A DNA stretch of 64,000 bases from Sipunculus nudus (taxonomy: Eukaryota > Annelida > Sipuncula > Golfingiida > Sipunculidae), in the NCBI GenBank assembly GCA_026874595.1, contig CM049308.1, positions 40,038,527 through 40,102,526 of the forward strand, given 5' to 3'. The translations under genes were made by a program, and so were the position numbers. The notes beneath the pieces were generated by a model that was given only the letters and a program-made list of their open reading frames with translations, was not told where the DNA came from and did not search any database. This document shows, one piece after another, positions 1 through 13,855 of this stretch; the stretch's first letter is position 1, and every line of letters starts with the position of its first letter.

Positions 1-1410
1 TTGAATTGGACTCGCGTTTAAAATGATTCGAAGACTCGAAACTTAAGGACTTGGACTAAGAATAGAGTGGCCTGGACTCGGACTTGCATTCGGACTAATG
101 TGTCCTAAACTTGGATTCGGACTATAGAGGACTCGACTCAGACTTGCACTCGGACTAGAGTGGCCTGGTCTTGGACTCGGACTAGAGTGGCCTTGACCTA
201 GATTCGGACAAGAGTGGCCTGGAATCGGACTAGAATGGCCTGGACTTGGTCTTCAAGTCGGAATAAATTGGCCTGGACTCGAACAACTGTGGCCTTGACT
301 CGGACTTCCACTCGGACTAGAATAGCCTGGACTCGGACTAGAGTGACCTGGACTCGATCTAGAGTGGCCTGGACTCGGACTTCCACTCATACTAGAGTGG
401 CCTGGACTCGGATTTGGAATAGAGTGGCCTTGACCTAGATTTGGACAAGAGTGGCCTGGAATCGGACTAGAGTGGCCTGGACTCGGACTACGACTCGGAC
501 TAGAGTGGCCTTGACCTAGATTTAAACTAGACTGGCCTGGACTCGGACCTGGTCTAGAGTGGCCTGGACTCGGACTTCCACTCAGACTAGAGTGGCCTTG
601 ACCCAGACTTGGAGAAGAGTGGCCTGGTCTCGGCCTTGGACTCTGCCTAGAGTGGCCTTGACTCGGACTTCCACTCTGACTAGAGTGGCCTGGACTCGGA
701 CTTTCACTCGGACTAGAGTGGTCTGACATTGGCCTTGGACACAGACGAGAGAGGCTTGGACTCGGACTAGAGTGGTCTGGACTAGGTCTTCCAATCGGAC
801 TAGAGTGGCCTGGACTCGGACAAGAGTGGCCTGGACTCGGCCTTGGACTCGGTCTAGAGTGGCCTTGACTCGGCCTTGGGCTCGCACTAGAGTGGCCTGG
901 ACTCGGACTTCCACTCGGACTTAAGTGGCTTGGACTCGAACTTTGGAATAGAATGGCCTGGACTTGGTCTTCCAGTCGGAATAAATTGGCCTGGACTCGA
1001 ACTACTGTGGCCTTGACTCGGATTTCTACTCGGACTAGAATAGCCTGGACTCGGACTAGAGTGACCTGGACTCGACCTAGAGTGGCCTGGACTCTGATTT
1101 GGAATAGAGTTGCCTGGACGCGACCTAGAGTGGCCTGGACTCGGCTTTTGACTCGGACTTGAGTGGCCTTGACTCGGACTTCCACTCCGACTAGAGTGGC
1201 ATGGATTCGGACTTCGACTCGGACTAGAATGGCCTAGACTCGGCCTTGGAGTAGAGTGGCCTGGACTCGGCCTTGGACTCAGACTATAGTAGCCTTGACT
1301 CGGCCTTGGACTCGGACTAGAGTGATGTGGACTCGGCCTTGGACTATAGTGGTCTGGACTCGGCCTTGGACTCGTACTCGAGAGTGCACTCGTCCTCGGC
1401 TGTTGAGGAC
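1..1410. repeat. GACTC-rich minisatellite (21-bp units with 12-bp inserts)
   Basis: The stretch is a degenerate tandem array built on a 21-bp unit of the form AGAGTGGCCTGGACTCGGACT, often lengthened to about 33 bp by an extra TTCCACTCGGAC-like block. The unit rarely contains stop codons, so long artificial frames run through it on both strands (for example 253-1185 minus). The translations are pure repeat and are not genes. The array starts before the window. It shares the core GGACTCNGACT with repeats near 22930-23045, 23268-23400 and 37500-38020. Confidence 0.9.
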
Positions 1411-3240
1411 TCGACTACATCACTGGTAAATCTCAGAATTTTAGGTCCCTACTGGTTCATTAGGTCCAATAAACAGGGCCCAGCCTGTTAAAAACGCATT
1501 GTTGTTTGGTACACAGCCATTCAGTGAGTGAGGGAATCCTGGGGAATTCCCATATGATGTCAACCTTCCGTCAGAGGTCGTTTCTCTCCAAATGAATCTC
1601 TTCTTAATAGGCACTGTGGGACTGTAGCTGTTACATTTCACGGAGACATCTTCTGTTTATATTTCACAAGCGTATGCTTACAGAATATTGCTTATTCCGT
1701 GGAGACCTAACCACAAAAACACCTATGTTTATGTTATTTGCCTTGAAACACTTCTAATCGAATATGTTTTAACGGACTACATTTTTACTTACGCCTCCTC
1801 ACTACATTTTTACTTACCCAGCTTTTGTATGTTAAAGCCGCGGTGCATTGTTGGTACATCAGAGTACATATTCCATATGATGCACAAGTAAATACGCGGG
1901 GTCTTTTCTAAAAACACACAATGTATAGTTTTCGTACCAAGACGTAGTGCGACTCTACTGTTAAGGGTTTATAGGCGTCATAATCTTACCCCTACAAAGC
2001 ACCACGGCTTCTCATACAAGCTTCGTTGATAGAAGTGTAGTGAAGAGGGTAATGTATTCGAACGTTCAAATATGTTGGATCAGAATTGTTTCAGGGCAAA
2101 TTACATAAAATATGAGTATTTTGTGGCAAGGACTTAACATAATAAGAATAAGTAATATTTTGTAAGAAGAGGCAAGTGAAATACAAATTAATGATGTTTC
2201 CCACAGAGCATAATAAGAAGAGATTCGTTTCGAATTGAAACTACATCTAGCGGAAGGGTGTTGGCAGGACTACACAAAACCGACACTGATTTCCACGATA
2301 CTTTGTGGAGGACATTGCACGGCCCGGACGGCCCCATTAAAACATTCGACGCAAATCACAATTAAGGATGGGTCAAGTCGGATTCTTTTGCCTCGGCAGC
2401 AGAATGGATTTCCTGTGTAGTTTTATTCTGCGTCATTTCCATTATGACTACAGAGAGGAACCTTATGCAAACACTTTTGCGTAAGATTTTGTAAAATTTG
2501 CTGGTTGATGTCACATACTTAGCGCAAAATACACCCCATTACAGTCAGTGCCCGATTCGGAACATCTCCGCCGAACGATCAGGCCCTGGATATATGTATG
2601 GCCTTATGATGCACCACCAATTATGGTATATGTAACCGGATATCCACCGAGTTGTCATATCTACTGACTGGTCAATGAAAGAGATCAGTTTCCACAAAGA
2701 AAACATTGGTTTGCCATAATAATGTGTATTATATGGGCTTGATATGTTGCTCCACATCAGATATAACCAACTTCCGACTAATTAAAAGACAGTTATTAAA
2801 CTAGAATGTTCAGATTAGAAAGTTCAGTTTTTGACAAATGCCTCATACATCTTCCACTGGAATGGACTTTCTGGCGTGAACTGTATCCTCTACTTGGGAT
2901 TTTTCCTCTCTATTTCTTGGATCAGTGTTGTTTGATATCTTTGAAGGCAGAATATGTGAGTATTGGCAATACCTTTACACAAAATACATTGTTTTGCTCT
3001 TACAAGGAGCACAACAGGTGTGCAGTTGACTTGGCCTTGCCGGTATACTTTCCATGGCGGCCCCTATGTACATCCGAAGTTAGAGGCCAACGGATTCGGC
3101 CGAGTTGTTCCGAGTGAGTCTGTGCCGAGGTAACACAACTTTGATTGTTTTTTTCCTCATTTAGTGGATGGAGTAGAAAATGTCTTTCTTTGTAGGGACA
3201 GTGATTTTCTAATCAGAAAAAGGCAATAAATTCTACGAAA
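1411..3240. other. No gene or repeat recognised
   Basis: Apparently single-copy sequence with only short open frames of about 100 codons or fewer and no codon pattern or protein motif that I recognise. It lies beyond the 3' end of the host gene and may be ordinary intergenic DNA. Confidence 0.5.
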
Positions 3241-4711
3241 CGAAAAGGTAGGTGGCACCACCTGTCTGGTCTATAGTGGATCGATCTATGTGAAAACGCT
3301 TGTAGATGTCACCACCAGGCTCGTTTACACGATGGAGGTATCCAAAATCTGTGGACATGTGAATTTTCAGGCCCATACATAAAACAAGTCCTGAGATAAA
3401 TGCATGAACATATTCTACATAAACGTGAATGTAGGTAGTGCCACTAGCCTCCTGAATGAGAAATATACCCTAGACGGATGAACATACATAATTTCAAATC
3501 GAGATAAATTGTTTCTACAAAAACGGAATGGCAGGTCGCGCCTCCTGTCTGGTCTACAACAAAGCTATCCAAGACGGATAACCATGCAAAATTTCAAGCT
3601 GATACATAATCCACTCCTGAGATATGAGCGATTTTCACCCAAAGCAAATGGATGGATGGGCGCCTCGAGAAAACAATTGCAGATGGCGCCACTTGTCCTA
3701 AATCAAGATGGAGATATCCAAGATCTATGTAAATGCACAATTTCAGGCAAATACGGCACACCACTCCTGAGAAAAGTGCATCAAAGTATTCTACAAAAAT
3801 GGGAAGGTAAGTGGTGCCGCCTGTCTGGTCTGCTAGAAAAATGTCTAAGATGAATAGACATGACAAATTTCAGACCGATATATAGGACCACTCCTGAGAT
3901 AAGTGATTTTCAGCTAAAACAAACACGTGGATGGACGCCACGAAAAAACGATTGCAGATGGCGCCACCAGTCTTTAGTACAAGATGGCGGTATCCAAGAC
4001 CTATGCACATGCACAATTTCAGGCCAATACCACACACCACTCATTAGAAAAATGGACATAAATGTAATATATGAATTAAAAAGGTAGGTGGCGCTACCTG
4101 TCTGATTTACAAGAAAACTCTCCAAGATGGATGGAAATGCCAAAGTTCAGACCAATATATTGAACCTCCCCTGAGATATTAGCGATTTTCACCAAAAGCA
4201 AACGGACAGATGGATGCCACGAGAAAACAATTGCAGATGGCGCCACCTTTCTAAAATAAAGATCTAGGTATCTAAGATTTATGCACATGCATAATTTCAG
4301 GCGAATACAACACACCACACCTGAGAAAAGGGCAACAATGTATTCTACAAAAAGGGAAGGTAGGTGGCGCCACCTGTCTGGTCTACTAGAAAAATGCCTA
4401 AGATTGATGGACATACAAAATTTCAAACAAGTATATTGAACCACTCCTCAAATTTGGGATTTTTAACCCAAACCAAACGCATATATGGATGCCATGAGAA
4501 AACAATTGCAGATAGCGCCACCAGTCTTAAGTACAAGATGGAGGTATCTAAGATCTATGCACATGCACAATTTCAGGCCAATGCCGCACACCACTCCTGA
4601 GAAAAGGGCATCAATGTTTTCGTGGGGGGGGAGGGGGGGAGGTGACGCCACCTGTCTGGTCCACAAGAAAAAATGTCCACAATAGATGGACATTCCAAAT
4701 TTCAGACTAAA
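3241..4711. repeat. Tandem array of GGYGCCACC-centred units
   Basis: Diverged units alternate at about 126 and 150 bp. Each half-unit begins with a version of GGTGGCGCCACC (near 3247, 4086, 4236, 4363, 4513 and 4643). It continues with a conserved text: a CTATCCAAGAT-like stretch, CATGCACAATTTCAGGCC, then CCACTCCTGAGATATGAG and GATTTTCACCCAAAG. The array is interrupted by the family 1a element at 4712-7902 and resumes for about 80 bp at 7903-7984. A G-rich run at 4624-4641 sits in one unit. It resembles the repeated cores of the other element families in this window. Confidence 0.75.
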
Positions 4712-7700
4712 CAAGGGACCCATGGGTCACGGCGCTCAGCTGTTAAATATGATAAAAAATATGATTTGGAAACGAGGCACATGCTGGTTTTTGTGTGGCA
4801 ATAAATATTAGATGTATTATGAGTAGTTGGTGTTTAGTTAATGTATGATTTTGATAGTATTTTTGGAAACAGGGAAGAGGATGGATTTAATTTATTTTAT
4901 TAACAAACGGAGTGCTATTGTCACACAGATTTTAACTTGGCCATACAACTTATAAGCAGCAAATATAAAAAAAGAGTTTAACTAATTATTAAAATTTAAT
5001 AACAAATAGTGTGCCAAATGTTTATTAAAAATAATAAGAGAATCATATGATTTTTTAAAATAAAATATTACTGAAATGATTATTAAAACAATATTATAGA
5101 ATTTATTCATGAATGCATTCATTAATACATTTTGAAAGTATTTGCACTGGTATTCAAATACTTTCATTTTTACCTGAATTCCCATTCTTAAGCAGGAAAT
5201 TGTATTATGATCCATATTCGTATTCAAATACATTTGCAAAGTATTCGCACCATGTCTGGTATTTATTCAGTTATAGCCAAACAATGATGTTGAGAATCCA
5301 GAATTTAAAAAATTCACAAATTTAAATAATGATCATAAGTACCTGGTTTTATGGCTTTTATTTATATTTAAAAAAATAAATGTAATATATTCACTTAAGA
5401 CTACTTTCACATCAATCTACACACTAGACACAGTAGGAATCTAGATTAATATTATCAACTGCATCTTTGTCTATCATTAATTTAATTCATATGATTCCTA
5501 ATGATTAGTAATGAATAATATGATTTATTTATTTTATCATTAAAATTGAACTGATAGGTGACTGCATGGTGTTATTTGGAGTACGTGACATTCTATCCAT
5601 CCATACAAGATTCTTACATCATCAGTAACTGCAAGTTAATTTCCTGTTACTCATCAACTAACAAATTCCTTTACTATTAATTTTTCTTTAATTTGTTATT
5701 AAAAACCAATATAAATTTATTAATTTATTGTTCATTGTTAAGTTGTTGGTCAAAACAATTACTAGATGAGTTGGGTTGGACACCTGGATCAATTGTGGCT
5801 GGCCATAAGCTGCCTGGCTGACCCAGTGTATGCCTCGCCTCAAGCGTGCATAATTTGCTGAAAGGTCAACAAGGTCAACATACAGGTGACTCAACAGGGG
5901 CTGGGGAGAGCCTGGGTCTGACATGGTTTCATAAAAACATTAATAAAATTTACAATTTTTGGCCAATTTCTTTCAGATTTCTAAACTAACAAGTGACCCA
6001 TGGGTCATGACGCTCAGCTGACTGGGAATTTTATCATCTGAATGGTAGTATATACCCATTCAACTGAAGCATCAAACAGATTAACGAACAGGCCAAGATT
6101 GTGACTGTATTTATATATCTCAAAAATAGAGAAAAAATGCATAAAAAAAAATTCAGGTGGTTCCACCAGTCTGCAGAAACTAATAAAAACACTTTATGGT
6201 CAATATCCATGCAAAGAATCATGCTGATCTCTGCATTAGTTGTTCAGATACTTCAGCTTTTGTATCAAATTTTCCATTATTCTGAGGGATACTTCGGAGT
6301 CCTATAGCTTAAAGGATATGGATAACAGAGACCTAATTTCAGGTTTCCACAGACACTTTTCATGGGCCTCCTTGCATGACAAGAATGAAGATTCTAGGTC
6401 CTGTTGTTACAAGTTGTGCCACGTTTACAGATGACAGCATCCTTAAAGGTCTCAAAAATAAAGAAAAAAAATCGTAAAAAATCGAAAAATACAGGTGGCG
6501 CCACCAGTCTGCAGACTCTGCGCCACCAGTCTGCAGAGTGATCGCTATAGCTCAGATGACTTACAGTCAGCTGAGCCTAATAGCTGAAGTCCTTAAGTGT
6601 GCATTATATGAAAAGTATATCAACAGTGCTCACAGGAAACAAACGTGCCATGGTCAAAGTTGGGCAAAATTTAAGGTTCTAATTTTATATTTATACTAAT
6701 AACTTATAAAATTTGAAAAATTCAGAACTAATTTTAGGTATCCAATTGAATCTTGATTAAATAATGTTACCTCCCTGACAAAAAATCTCTAGCTTCAGCA
6801 ATCCTCTTGTTAAGGGAGTAAATATATTTCTTGATTTTCTACAAAGTGCATTATGTTTGGGTCCATAACTTAAAACAATTACGCAATACAGACATCATTT
6901 CTGGCATGTGCATAGTGAATGTATAGAAAAATATGTATATAATATATATGATCACAATCGGATCAGTGGTTTTGATATTAGGCAATTTTGAAGTGTAACA
7001 ATAGATTTTTAATGGAAAAAATTAAGTTTTTCATTAATATTTCAAAGGAATTAAATCCTAGTGACCAAATTCTTGGCATGGTAGGGGATTTACGAGACAT
7101 TTAAATGTATGCCAAATTTAAGAAACTTAGAGCTGAAGCAGGGGAGCTGAGCTCTAGCAAACTGCAAAACACTAGCTTGATGTAGACAATAGGTGACATC
7201 GTGCTTGAAAAGTTGAATAAAATCTACAGTTTTTGATCAACTGGTTTCAAATTTTCGGTATTCACAGATGAAATGCTAACAAAAACATGGTGTGAAAATT
7301 AAATCCACCGCATTTACAGGAAAAAAAAGTGCCATGGTCAAAGTTGGGCAAATTTTAAGGTACCAATTTTTTTATTTTCGCTAATATTTAAAAAAATTAA
7401 AAGAATTTAGACCTAATTTTTGGTATACATTTTAATTTTGATTAATTAAAGTAATATTACAGGAAAAAAGTTCTGAGCTTTAACATGTTTTGTGTTAAGT
7501 GATCAAATATCTTTCCTGATTTTTTACAAAATGCATTATGTTTAGGCCTATATCTTTTCAAAATTATGTAATACAGGCCTAATTTCTGGCATGTACATAG
7601 GAACTATATAGAGAAATATTTATGGTAAATATGAGGAAAAACAGATGAGTGGTTTTGATATTAGGCAGTCCTGAAGTGTGAAAATAGGTTTTTCCTTAAT

Positions 7701-7902
7701 TTCTCAAAGGAATGAAGTCGCAAAGACCCAGCTTTCGGCTTGGTAGATCTTGGGGATATCTAATATTATGCCGAATTTTGGATTCCTAGGTCTTAGGGTT
7801 TCAAAACGTGCCACATCTACGGACGGACGGACGGACAGACGGACGACGGACAATGGACCAGGACTATACCTCAGATGACTTATAGTCAGCTGAGCTAAAA
7901 AT
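4712..7902 (+). mobile_element. Helentron/pearl-like non-autonomous element, family 1a, copy 1
   Basis: The left end opens CAAGGGACCCATGGGTC (a perfect 12-bp palindrome) and is followed by GCTCAGCTG. The right end has a short ACGG microsatellite (7821-7852), a terminal hairpin whose 3' arm is AGTCAGCTGAGC, and TAAAAA. Removing the nested 591-bp element (5990-6580) leaves 2600 bp, matching the 2625-bp copies at 15502 and 41212. The interior is AT-rich and non-coding. It holds two diverged blocks of about 680 bp that both contain GTGCCATGGTCAAAGTTGGG (near 6646 and 7329). The base after TAAAAA is T. No target-site duplication is seen. Confidence 0.8.
5990..6580 (+). mobile_element. Helentron/pearl-like element, family 1b, nested copy
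   Basis: A short element starts CAAGTGACCCATGGGTCA and ends GTCAGCTGAGCCTAA. The left word GCTCAGCTGACT (6012-6023) is the exact complement of the right 3' arm at 6565-6576. The local 5' arm (6550-6561) differs by one base. Uninterrupted copies of the host element (near 16775 and 42476) show continuous sequence here, so the boundaries are firm: flanking A at 5989, T at 6581, no target duplication. An 18-bp segment GCGCCACCAGTCTGCAGA is tandemly duplicated just inside the right end. Confidence 0.85.
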
Positions 7903-7984
7903 GGAACTACTCCTGCGATATGTGATTTTCACCCAAAGCACACACGTGGATGGATGCCACGCATAGATAATTTGATATGGCGCC

Positions 7985-10900
7985 ACTGGTGGTGTTCTAG
8001 TTACTGATAAAACCTGCTACACTGGTGGTGGTCGAGGTACTGATAAAATCTGCTACACTGGCTGTGGTCTAGGTACTGATAAAACCTGCTATGCTGGTGG
8101 TGGTCTGGGTGCTGATAAAACCTGCCACACTGGCTGTGGTCTAGGTACTGATAAAACCTGCTATGCTGGTGGTGGTCTGGGTACTGATAAAACCTGCAAC
8201 ACTGGCTGTGGTCTAGGTACTGATGAAACCTGCTATGCTGGTGGTGGTCTGGGTACTGATAAAACCTGATACACTGGTGGTGGTCTAGATACTGAAAAAA
8301 GCTGCTACAAAGTTGGTGGTCTAGGTACTGATAAAATCTGCTACACTGATTTTGGTCTAGGTACTGATAAAATCTGCTACACTGGTTGTGGTCGAGGTAC
8401 TGAAAAAACCTGCTACGCTGGTGGTGGTCTAGGTACTGATAAAACCTACTACACTAGTGGAAGTCTAGGAAGTGATAAAACCTGAGACACTGGTGGTGGT
8501 CTGGCTACTGATAAAACCTGGTATGCTGGTGGTGGTCTAGGTACTGATAAAACCTCTCACACTGGCTGTGGTTTAGGTACTGATGAAACCTGCAACACTG
8601 GTGGTGGTCTAGGTAATGATAAATTTTATGCTGATGGTGGTCTAGGTACTGATAAAACCTGCTATGCTGGTGGGGGTCCGGGTACTATAAAATCTGCTAC
8701 ACTGGTGGTGGTCTAGATAGTGATAAAACCTGCTACACTGATTGTGGTCTAGGCACTGATAACACCAGCTTCACTTATGGTGGTCTAGGTACTGATAAAA
8801 CCTGCTACACTGGTTTTGGTCTAGGTACTGATAAAACCTGCTACACTGGTTGTGGTCTAGGTACTGATAAACCTGCTACACTGGTTGTGGTCTAGGTACT
8901 GATAAAACCTGATACACTGGTTGTGGTCTAGGTACTGATAAAACCTGCTACACTGGTTGTGGTCGAGGTACTGATAAAACCTGCTATACTGGTTGTGGTC
9001 TAGGTACTGATAAAATCTGCTACACTGGTTGTGGTCTAGGTACTGATAAAATCTGCTACACTGGTTGTGGTCTAGGTACTGATAAAATCTGCTACACTGG
9101 TTGTGGTCTAGGTACTGATGAAACCTGCTATGCTGGTGGTGGTCTGGGTACTGATAAAACCTGCAACACTGGCTGTGGTCTAGGTACTGATGAAACCTGC
9201 TATGCTGGTGGTGGTCTGGGTACTGATAAAACCTGCTACACTGGTGGTGGTCTAGATACTGAAAAAAGCTGCTACACAGTTGGTGGTCTAGGTACTGATA
9301 AAATCTGCTACACTGATTTTGGTCTAGGTACTGATAAAATCTGCTACACTGGTTGTGGTCGAGGTACTGAAAAAACCTGCTACGCTGGTGGTGGTCTAGG
9401 TACTGATAAAACCTACTACACTAGTGGAAGTCTAGGAAGTGATAAAACCTGAGACACTGGTGGTGGTCTGGCTACTGATAAAACCTGGTATGCTGGTGGT
9501 GGTCTAGGTACTGATAAAACCTCTCACACTGGCTGTGGTTTAGGTACTGATGAAACCTGCAACACTGGTGGTGGTCTAGGTAATGATAAAATTTTATGCT
9601 GATGGTGGTCTAGGTACTGATAAAACCTGCTATGCTGGTGGGGGTCCGGGTACTATAAAATCTGCTACACTGGTGGTGGTCTAGATAGTGATAAAACCTG
9701 CTACACTGATTGTGGTCTAGGCACTGATAACACCAGCTTCACTTATGGTGGTCTAGGTACTGATAAAACCTGCTACACTGGTTTTGGTCTATGTACTGAT
9801 AAAACCTGCTACACTGGTTGTGGTCTAGGTACTGATAAACCTGCTACACTGGTTGTGGTCTAGGTACTGATAAAACCTGATACACTGGTTGTGGTCTAGG
9901 TACTGATAAAACCTGCTACACTGGTTGTGGTCGAGGTACTGATAAAACCTGCTATACTGGTTGTGGTCTAGGTACTGATAAAATCTGCTACACTGGTTGT
10001 GGTCTAGGTACTGATAAAACCTGCTACACTGGTGGTGGTCGAGGTACTGATAAAATCTGCTACACTGGCTGTGGTCTAGGTACTGATAAAACCTGCTATG
10101 CTGGTGGTGGTCTGGGTGCTGATAAAACCTGCCACACTGGCTGTGGTCTAGGTACTGATAAAACCTGCTATGCTGGTGGTGGTCTGGGTACTGATAAAAC
10201 CTGCAACACTGGCTGTGGTCTAGGTACTGATGAAACCTGCTATGCTGGTGGTGGTCTGGGTACTGATAAAACCTGATACACTGGTGGTGGTCTAGATACT
10301 GAAAAAAGCTGCTACAAAGTTGGTGGTCTAGGTACTGATAAAATCTGCTACACTGATTTTGGTCTAGGTACTGATAAAATCTGCTACACTGGTTGTGGTC
10401 GAGGTACTGAAAAAACCTGCTACGCTGGTGGTGGTCTAGGTACTGATAAAACCTACTACACTAGTGGAAGTCTAGGAAGTGATAAAACCTGAGACACTGG
10501 TGGTGGTCTGGCTACTGATAAAACCTGGTATGCTGGTGGTGGTCTAGGTACTGATAAAACCTCTCACACTGGCTGTGGTTTAGGTACTGATGAAACCTGC
10601 AACACTGGTGGTGGTCTAGGTAATGATAAATTTTATGCTGATGGTGGTCTAGGTACTGATAAAACCTGCTATGCTGGTGGGGGTCCGGGTACTATAAAAT
10701 CTGCTACACTGGTGGTGGTCTAGATAGTGATAAAACCTGCTACACTGATTGTGGTCTAGGCACTGATAACACCAGCTTCACTTATGGTGGTCTAGGTACT
10801 GATAAAACCTGCTACACTGGTTTTGGTCTAGGTACTGATAAAACCTGCTACACTGGTTGTGGTCTAGGTACTGATAAACCTGCTACACTGGTTGTGGTCT

Positions 10901-13240
10901 AGGTACTGATAAAACCTGATACACTGGTTGTGGTCTAGGTACTGATAAAACCTGCTACACTGGTTGTGGTCGAGGTACTGATAAAACCTGCTATACTGGT
11001 TGTGGTCTAGGTACTGATAAAATCTGCTACACTGGTTGTGGTCTAGGTACTGATAAAATCTGCTACACTGGTTGTGGTCTAGGTACTGATAAAATCTGCT
11101 ACACTGGTTGTGGTCTAGGTACTGATGAAACCTGCTATGCTGGTGGTGGTCTGGGTACTGATAAAACCTGCAACACTGGCTGTGGTCTAGGTACTGATGA
11201 AACCTGCTATGCTGGTGGTGGTCTGGGTACTGATAAAACCTGCTACACTGGTGGTGGTCTAGATACTGAAAAAAGCTGCTACACAGTTGGTGGTCTAGGT
11301 ACTGATAAAATCTGCTACACTGATTTTGGTCTAGGTACTGATAAAATCTGCTACACTGGTTGTGGTCGAGGTACTGAAAAAACCTGCTACGCTGGTGGTG
11401 GTCTAGGTACTGATAAAACCTACTACACTAGTGGAAGTCTAGGAAGTGATAAAACCTGAGACACTGGTGGTGGTCTGGCTACTGATAAAACCTGGTATGC
11501 TGGTGGTGGTCTAGGTACTGATAAAACCTCTCACACTGGCTGTGGTTTAGGTACTGATGAAACCTGCAACACTGGTGGTGGTCTAGGTAATGATAAAATT
11601 TTATGCTGATGGTGGTCTAGGTACTGATAAAACCTGCTATGCTGGTGGGGGTCCGGGTACTATAAAATCTGCTACACTGGTGGTGGTCTAGATAGTGATA
11701 AAACCTGCTACACTGATTGTGGTCTAGGCACTGATAACACCAGCTTCACTTATGGTGGTCTAGGTACTGATAAAACCTGCTACACTGGTTTTGGTCTATG
11801 TACTGATAAAACCTGCTACACTGGTTGTGGTCTAGGTACTGATAAACCTGCTACACTGGTTGTGGTCTAGGTACTGATAAAACCTGATACACTGGTTGTG
11901 GTCTAGGTACTGATAAAACCTGCTACACTGGTTGTGGTCGAGGTACTGATAAAACCTGCTATACTGGTTGTGGTCTAGGTACTGATAAAATCTGCTACAC
12001 TGGTTGTGGTCTAGGTACTGATAAAATCTGCTACACTGGTTGTGGTCTAGGTACTGATAAAATCTGCTACACTGGTTGTGGTCCAGGTACTGATAAAACC
12101 TGCTATACTGGTTGTGGTCTAGGTACTGATAAAACCTGCCACACTGGTGGTGGTCTAGATACTGATGAAACCTGCTATGCTGGTGGTGGTTTAGGTACTG
12201 ATAAAATCTGCTATACTGGTTGTGGTCTAGGTACTGATAAAATCTGCTACACTGGTTGTGGTCTAGGTACTGATAAAATCTGCTACACTGGCTGTGGTCT
12301 AGGTACTGATGAAACCTGCTATGCTGGTGGTGGTCTGGGTGCTGATAAAACCTGCAACACTGGTGGTGGTCTAGATACTGATAAAAGCTGCTACACAGTT
12401 GGTGGTTTAGGTACTGATAAAATCTGCTACACCGATTTTGGTCTAGGTACTGATAAAACCTACTACACTGGATGTGGTCATGGTACTGATAAAACCTGCT
12501 ACGCTGGTGGTGGTCTAGGTACTGATAAAACCTACTACACTAGTGGTAGTCTAGGTACTGATAAAATCTGCCACACTGGTTGTGGTCTAGGTACTGATAA
12601 AACCTGCCACACTGGTGGTGGTCTAGCTACTGATAAAACCTGGTATGCTGGTGTTGTTCTAGGTACTGATAAAACCTCTCACACTAGCTGTGGTCTAGGT
12701 ACTGATAAAACTGCAACACTGGTGGTGGTCCAGGTACTGATAAAACCTGCTACATTAGTGGTGATCTAGGTAATGATAAAATTTTATGCTGGTGGTGGTT
12801 TAGGTACTGATAAAACCTGATATGCTGGTGGGGGTCCTGGTACTGATAAAATCTGCTACACTGGTGATGGTCTAGGTACTGATAAAACCTAGGACATTGG
12901 TGGTGGTCTAGGTACCGATAAAACCTACTACACTTGTGATGGTCTAGGTACTGATAATACCTGCAATGCTGGTGGGGGTCTTGGTACTGATAAAAACTGC
13001 TACTCTGGTTGTGGTCTAGGTACTGATAAAACCTGCTCCACTGGTTGTAGTCTAGGTACTGGTAAAACCTGCTACACTGGTTGTGGTCTTGGTACTAATA
13101 AAACCTGCTACACTGATTGTGGCCAAGGTACTGATAAAACCTGTTACACTGGTGGTGGTCTAGACACTGATAAAAGCTGCTACACTGGTTGTGGTCTAGG
13201 TAATGATAAAACCTGCTACACTGGTTGTGGTCTAGGTACT
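7985..13240. repeat. 36-bp satellite array with two-level higher-order structure
   Basis: About 146 head-to-tail copies of a 36-bp unit (core GGTACTGATAAAACCTGC followed by TACACTGGTTGTGGTCTA), with a few indels. Diagnostic variants show two nested duplications. The block with ACTGAAAAAAGC occurs at 8291, 9258, 10298 and 11265, that is at spacings 967, 1040 and 967. So a 2007-bp segment (about 8004-10010) is repeated almost identically at 10011-12017, and each copy is itself a diverged pair of about 1-kb halves. All frames are interrupted by TGA and TAA within the unit. It is not a CRISPR: there are no spacers. Confidence 0.93.
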
Positions 13241-13806
13241 TTCAAGACCATCTACATAGACTCGGACAGAGAAAGAATTAGATTCTTTATTCATCTGATA
13301 CAAACATTGTAAACATTATTTGTAATATCTATGTGCAAACTGATTTATATTTATATAAAGCAGGGTTCTTTTTCAAAGACAATAACAATAATCTGGTTAA
13401 ATAAAAAATATGCATATCTTCATATGTGTAGTACATTTAATATCACAATATACACCAACACATACATACACACATACTCTCTCTTCTCCATTCCAGTTCT
13501 GTGTGTGTGTGTCAGTGCAGAAGTAAAAGCGTTTGTTCTTTGAACGTGCATATCAATTTTAAAATTATGGTAACTCTGGAATGCAATGATATGCTTTAAA
13601 CAATAAAACAATAAGTATACAACAAAGTGACTTGTCTGTTAACACTAACCTTACTCCAAAACTAAATATCTAGATTACAAAAGTAATCATGGATGATTTG
13701 ATTTTTCCAGACATAATGAACACAAACAAGTACAACTTAAAAAGTGGGTCAAGTATGCATATGCATATTCTCTTGGAGTGATTCCATATATGCATGTGCT
13801 ATATGT

Positions 13807-13855
<49 letters not shown>

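Noticed and set aside
253-1185. A 310-codon open frame on the minus strand, and partner frames on both strands
   Set aside because: It lies wholly in the GACTC minisatellite. The translation is simple repetition and the frames exist only because the unit lacks stops.
3509-4723. Overlapping frames of 75-116 codons on both strands
   Set aside because: They fall in the GGYGCCACC tandem array and repeat the same residues in different frames, so they are not genes.
7985-13240. CRISPR-like regular array
   Set aside because: The 36-bp period is made of repeat alone with no unique spacers, the context is animal DNA and no cas genes exist. It is a satellite.
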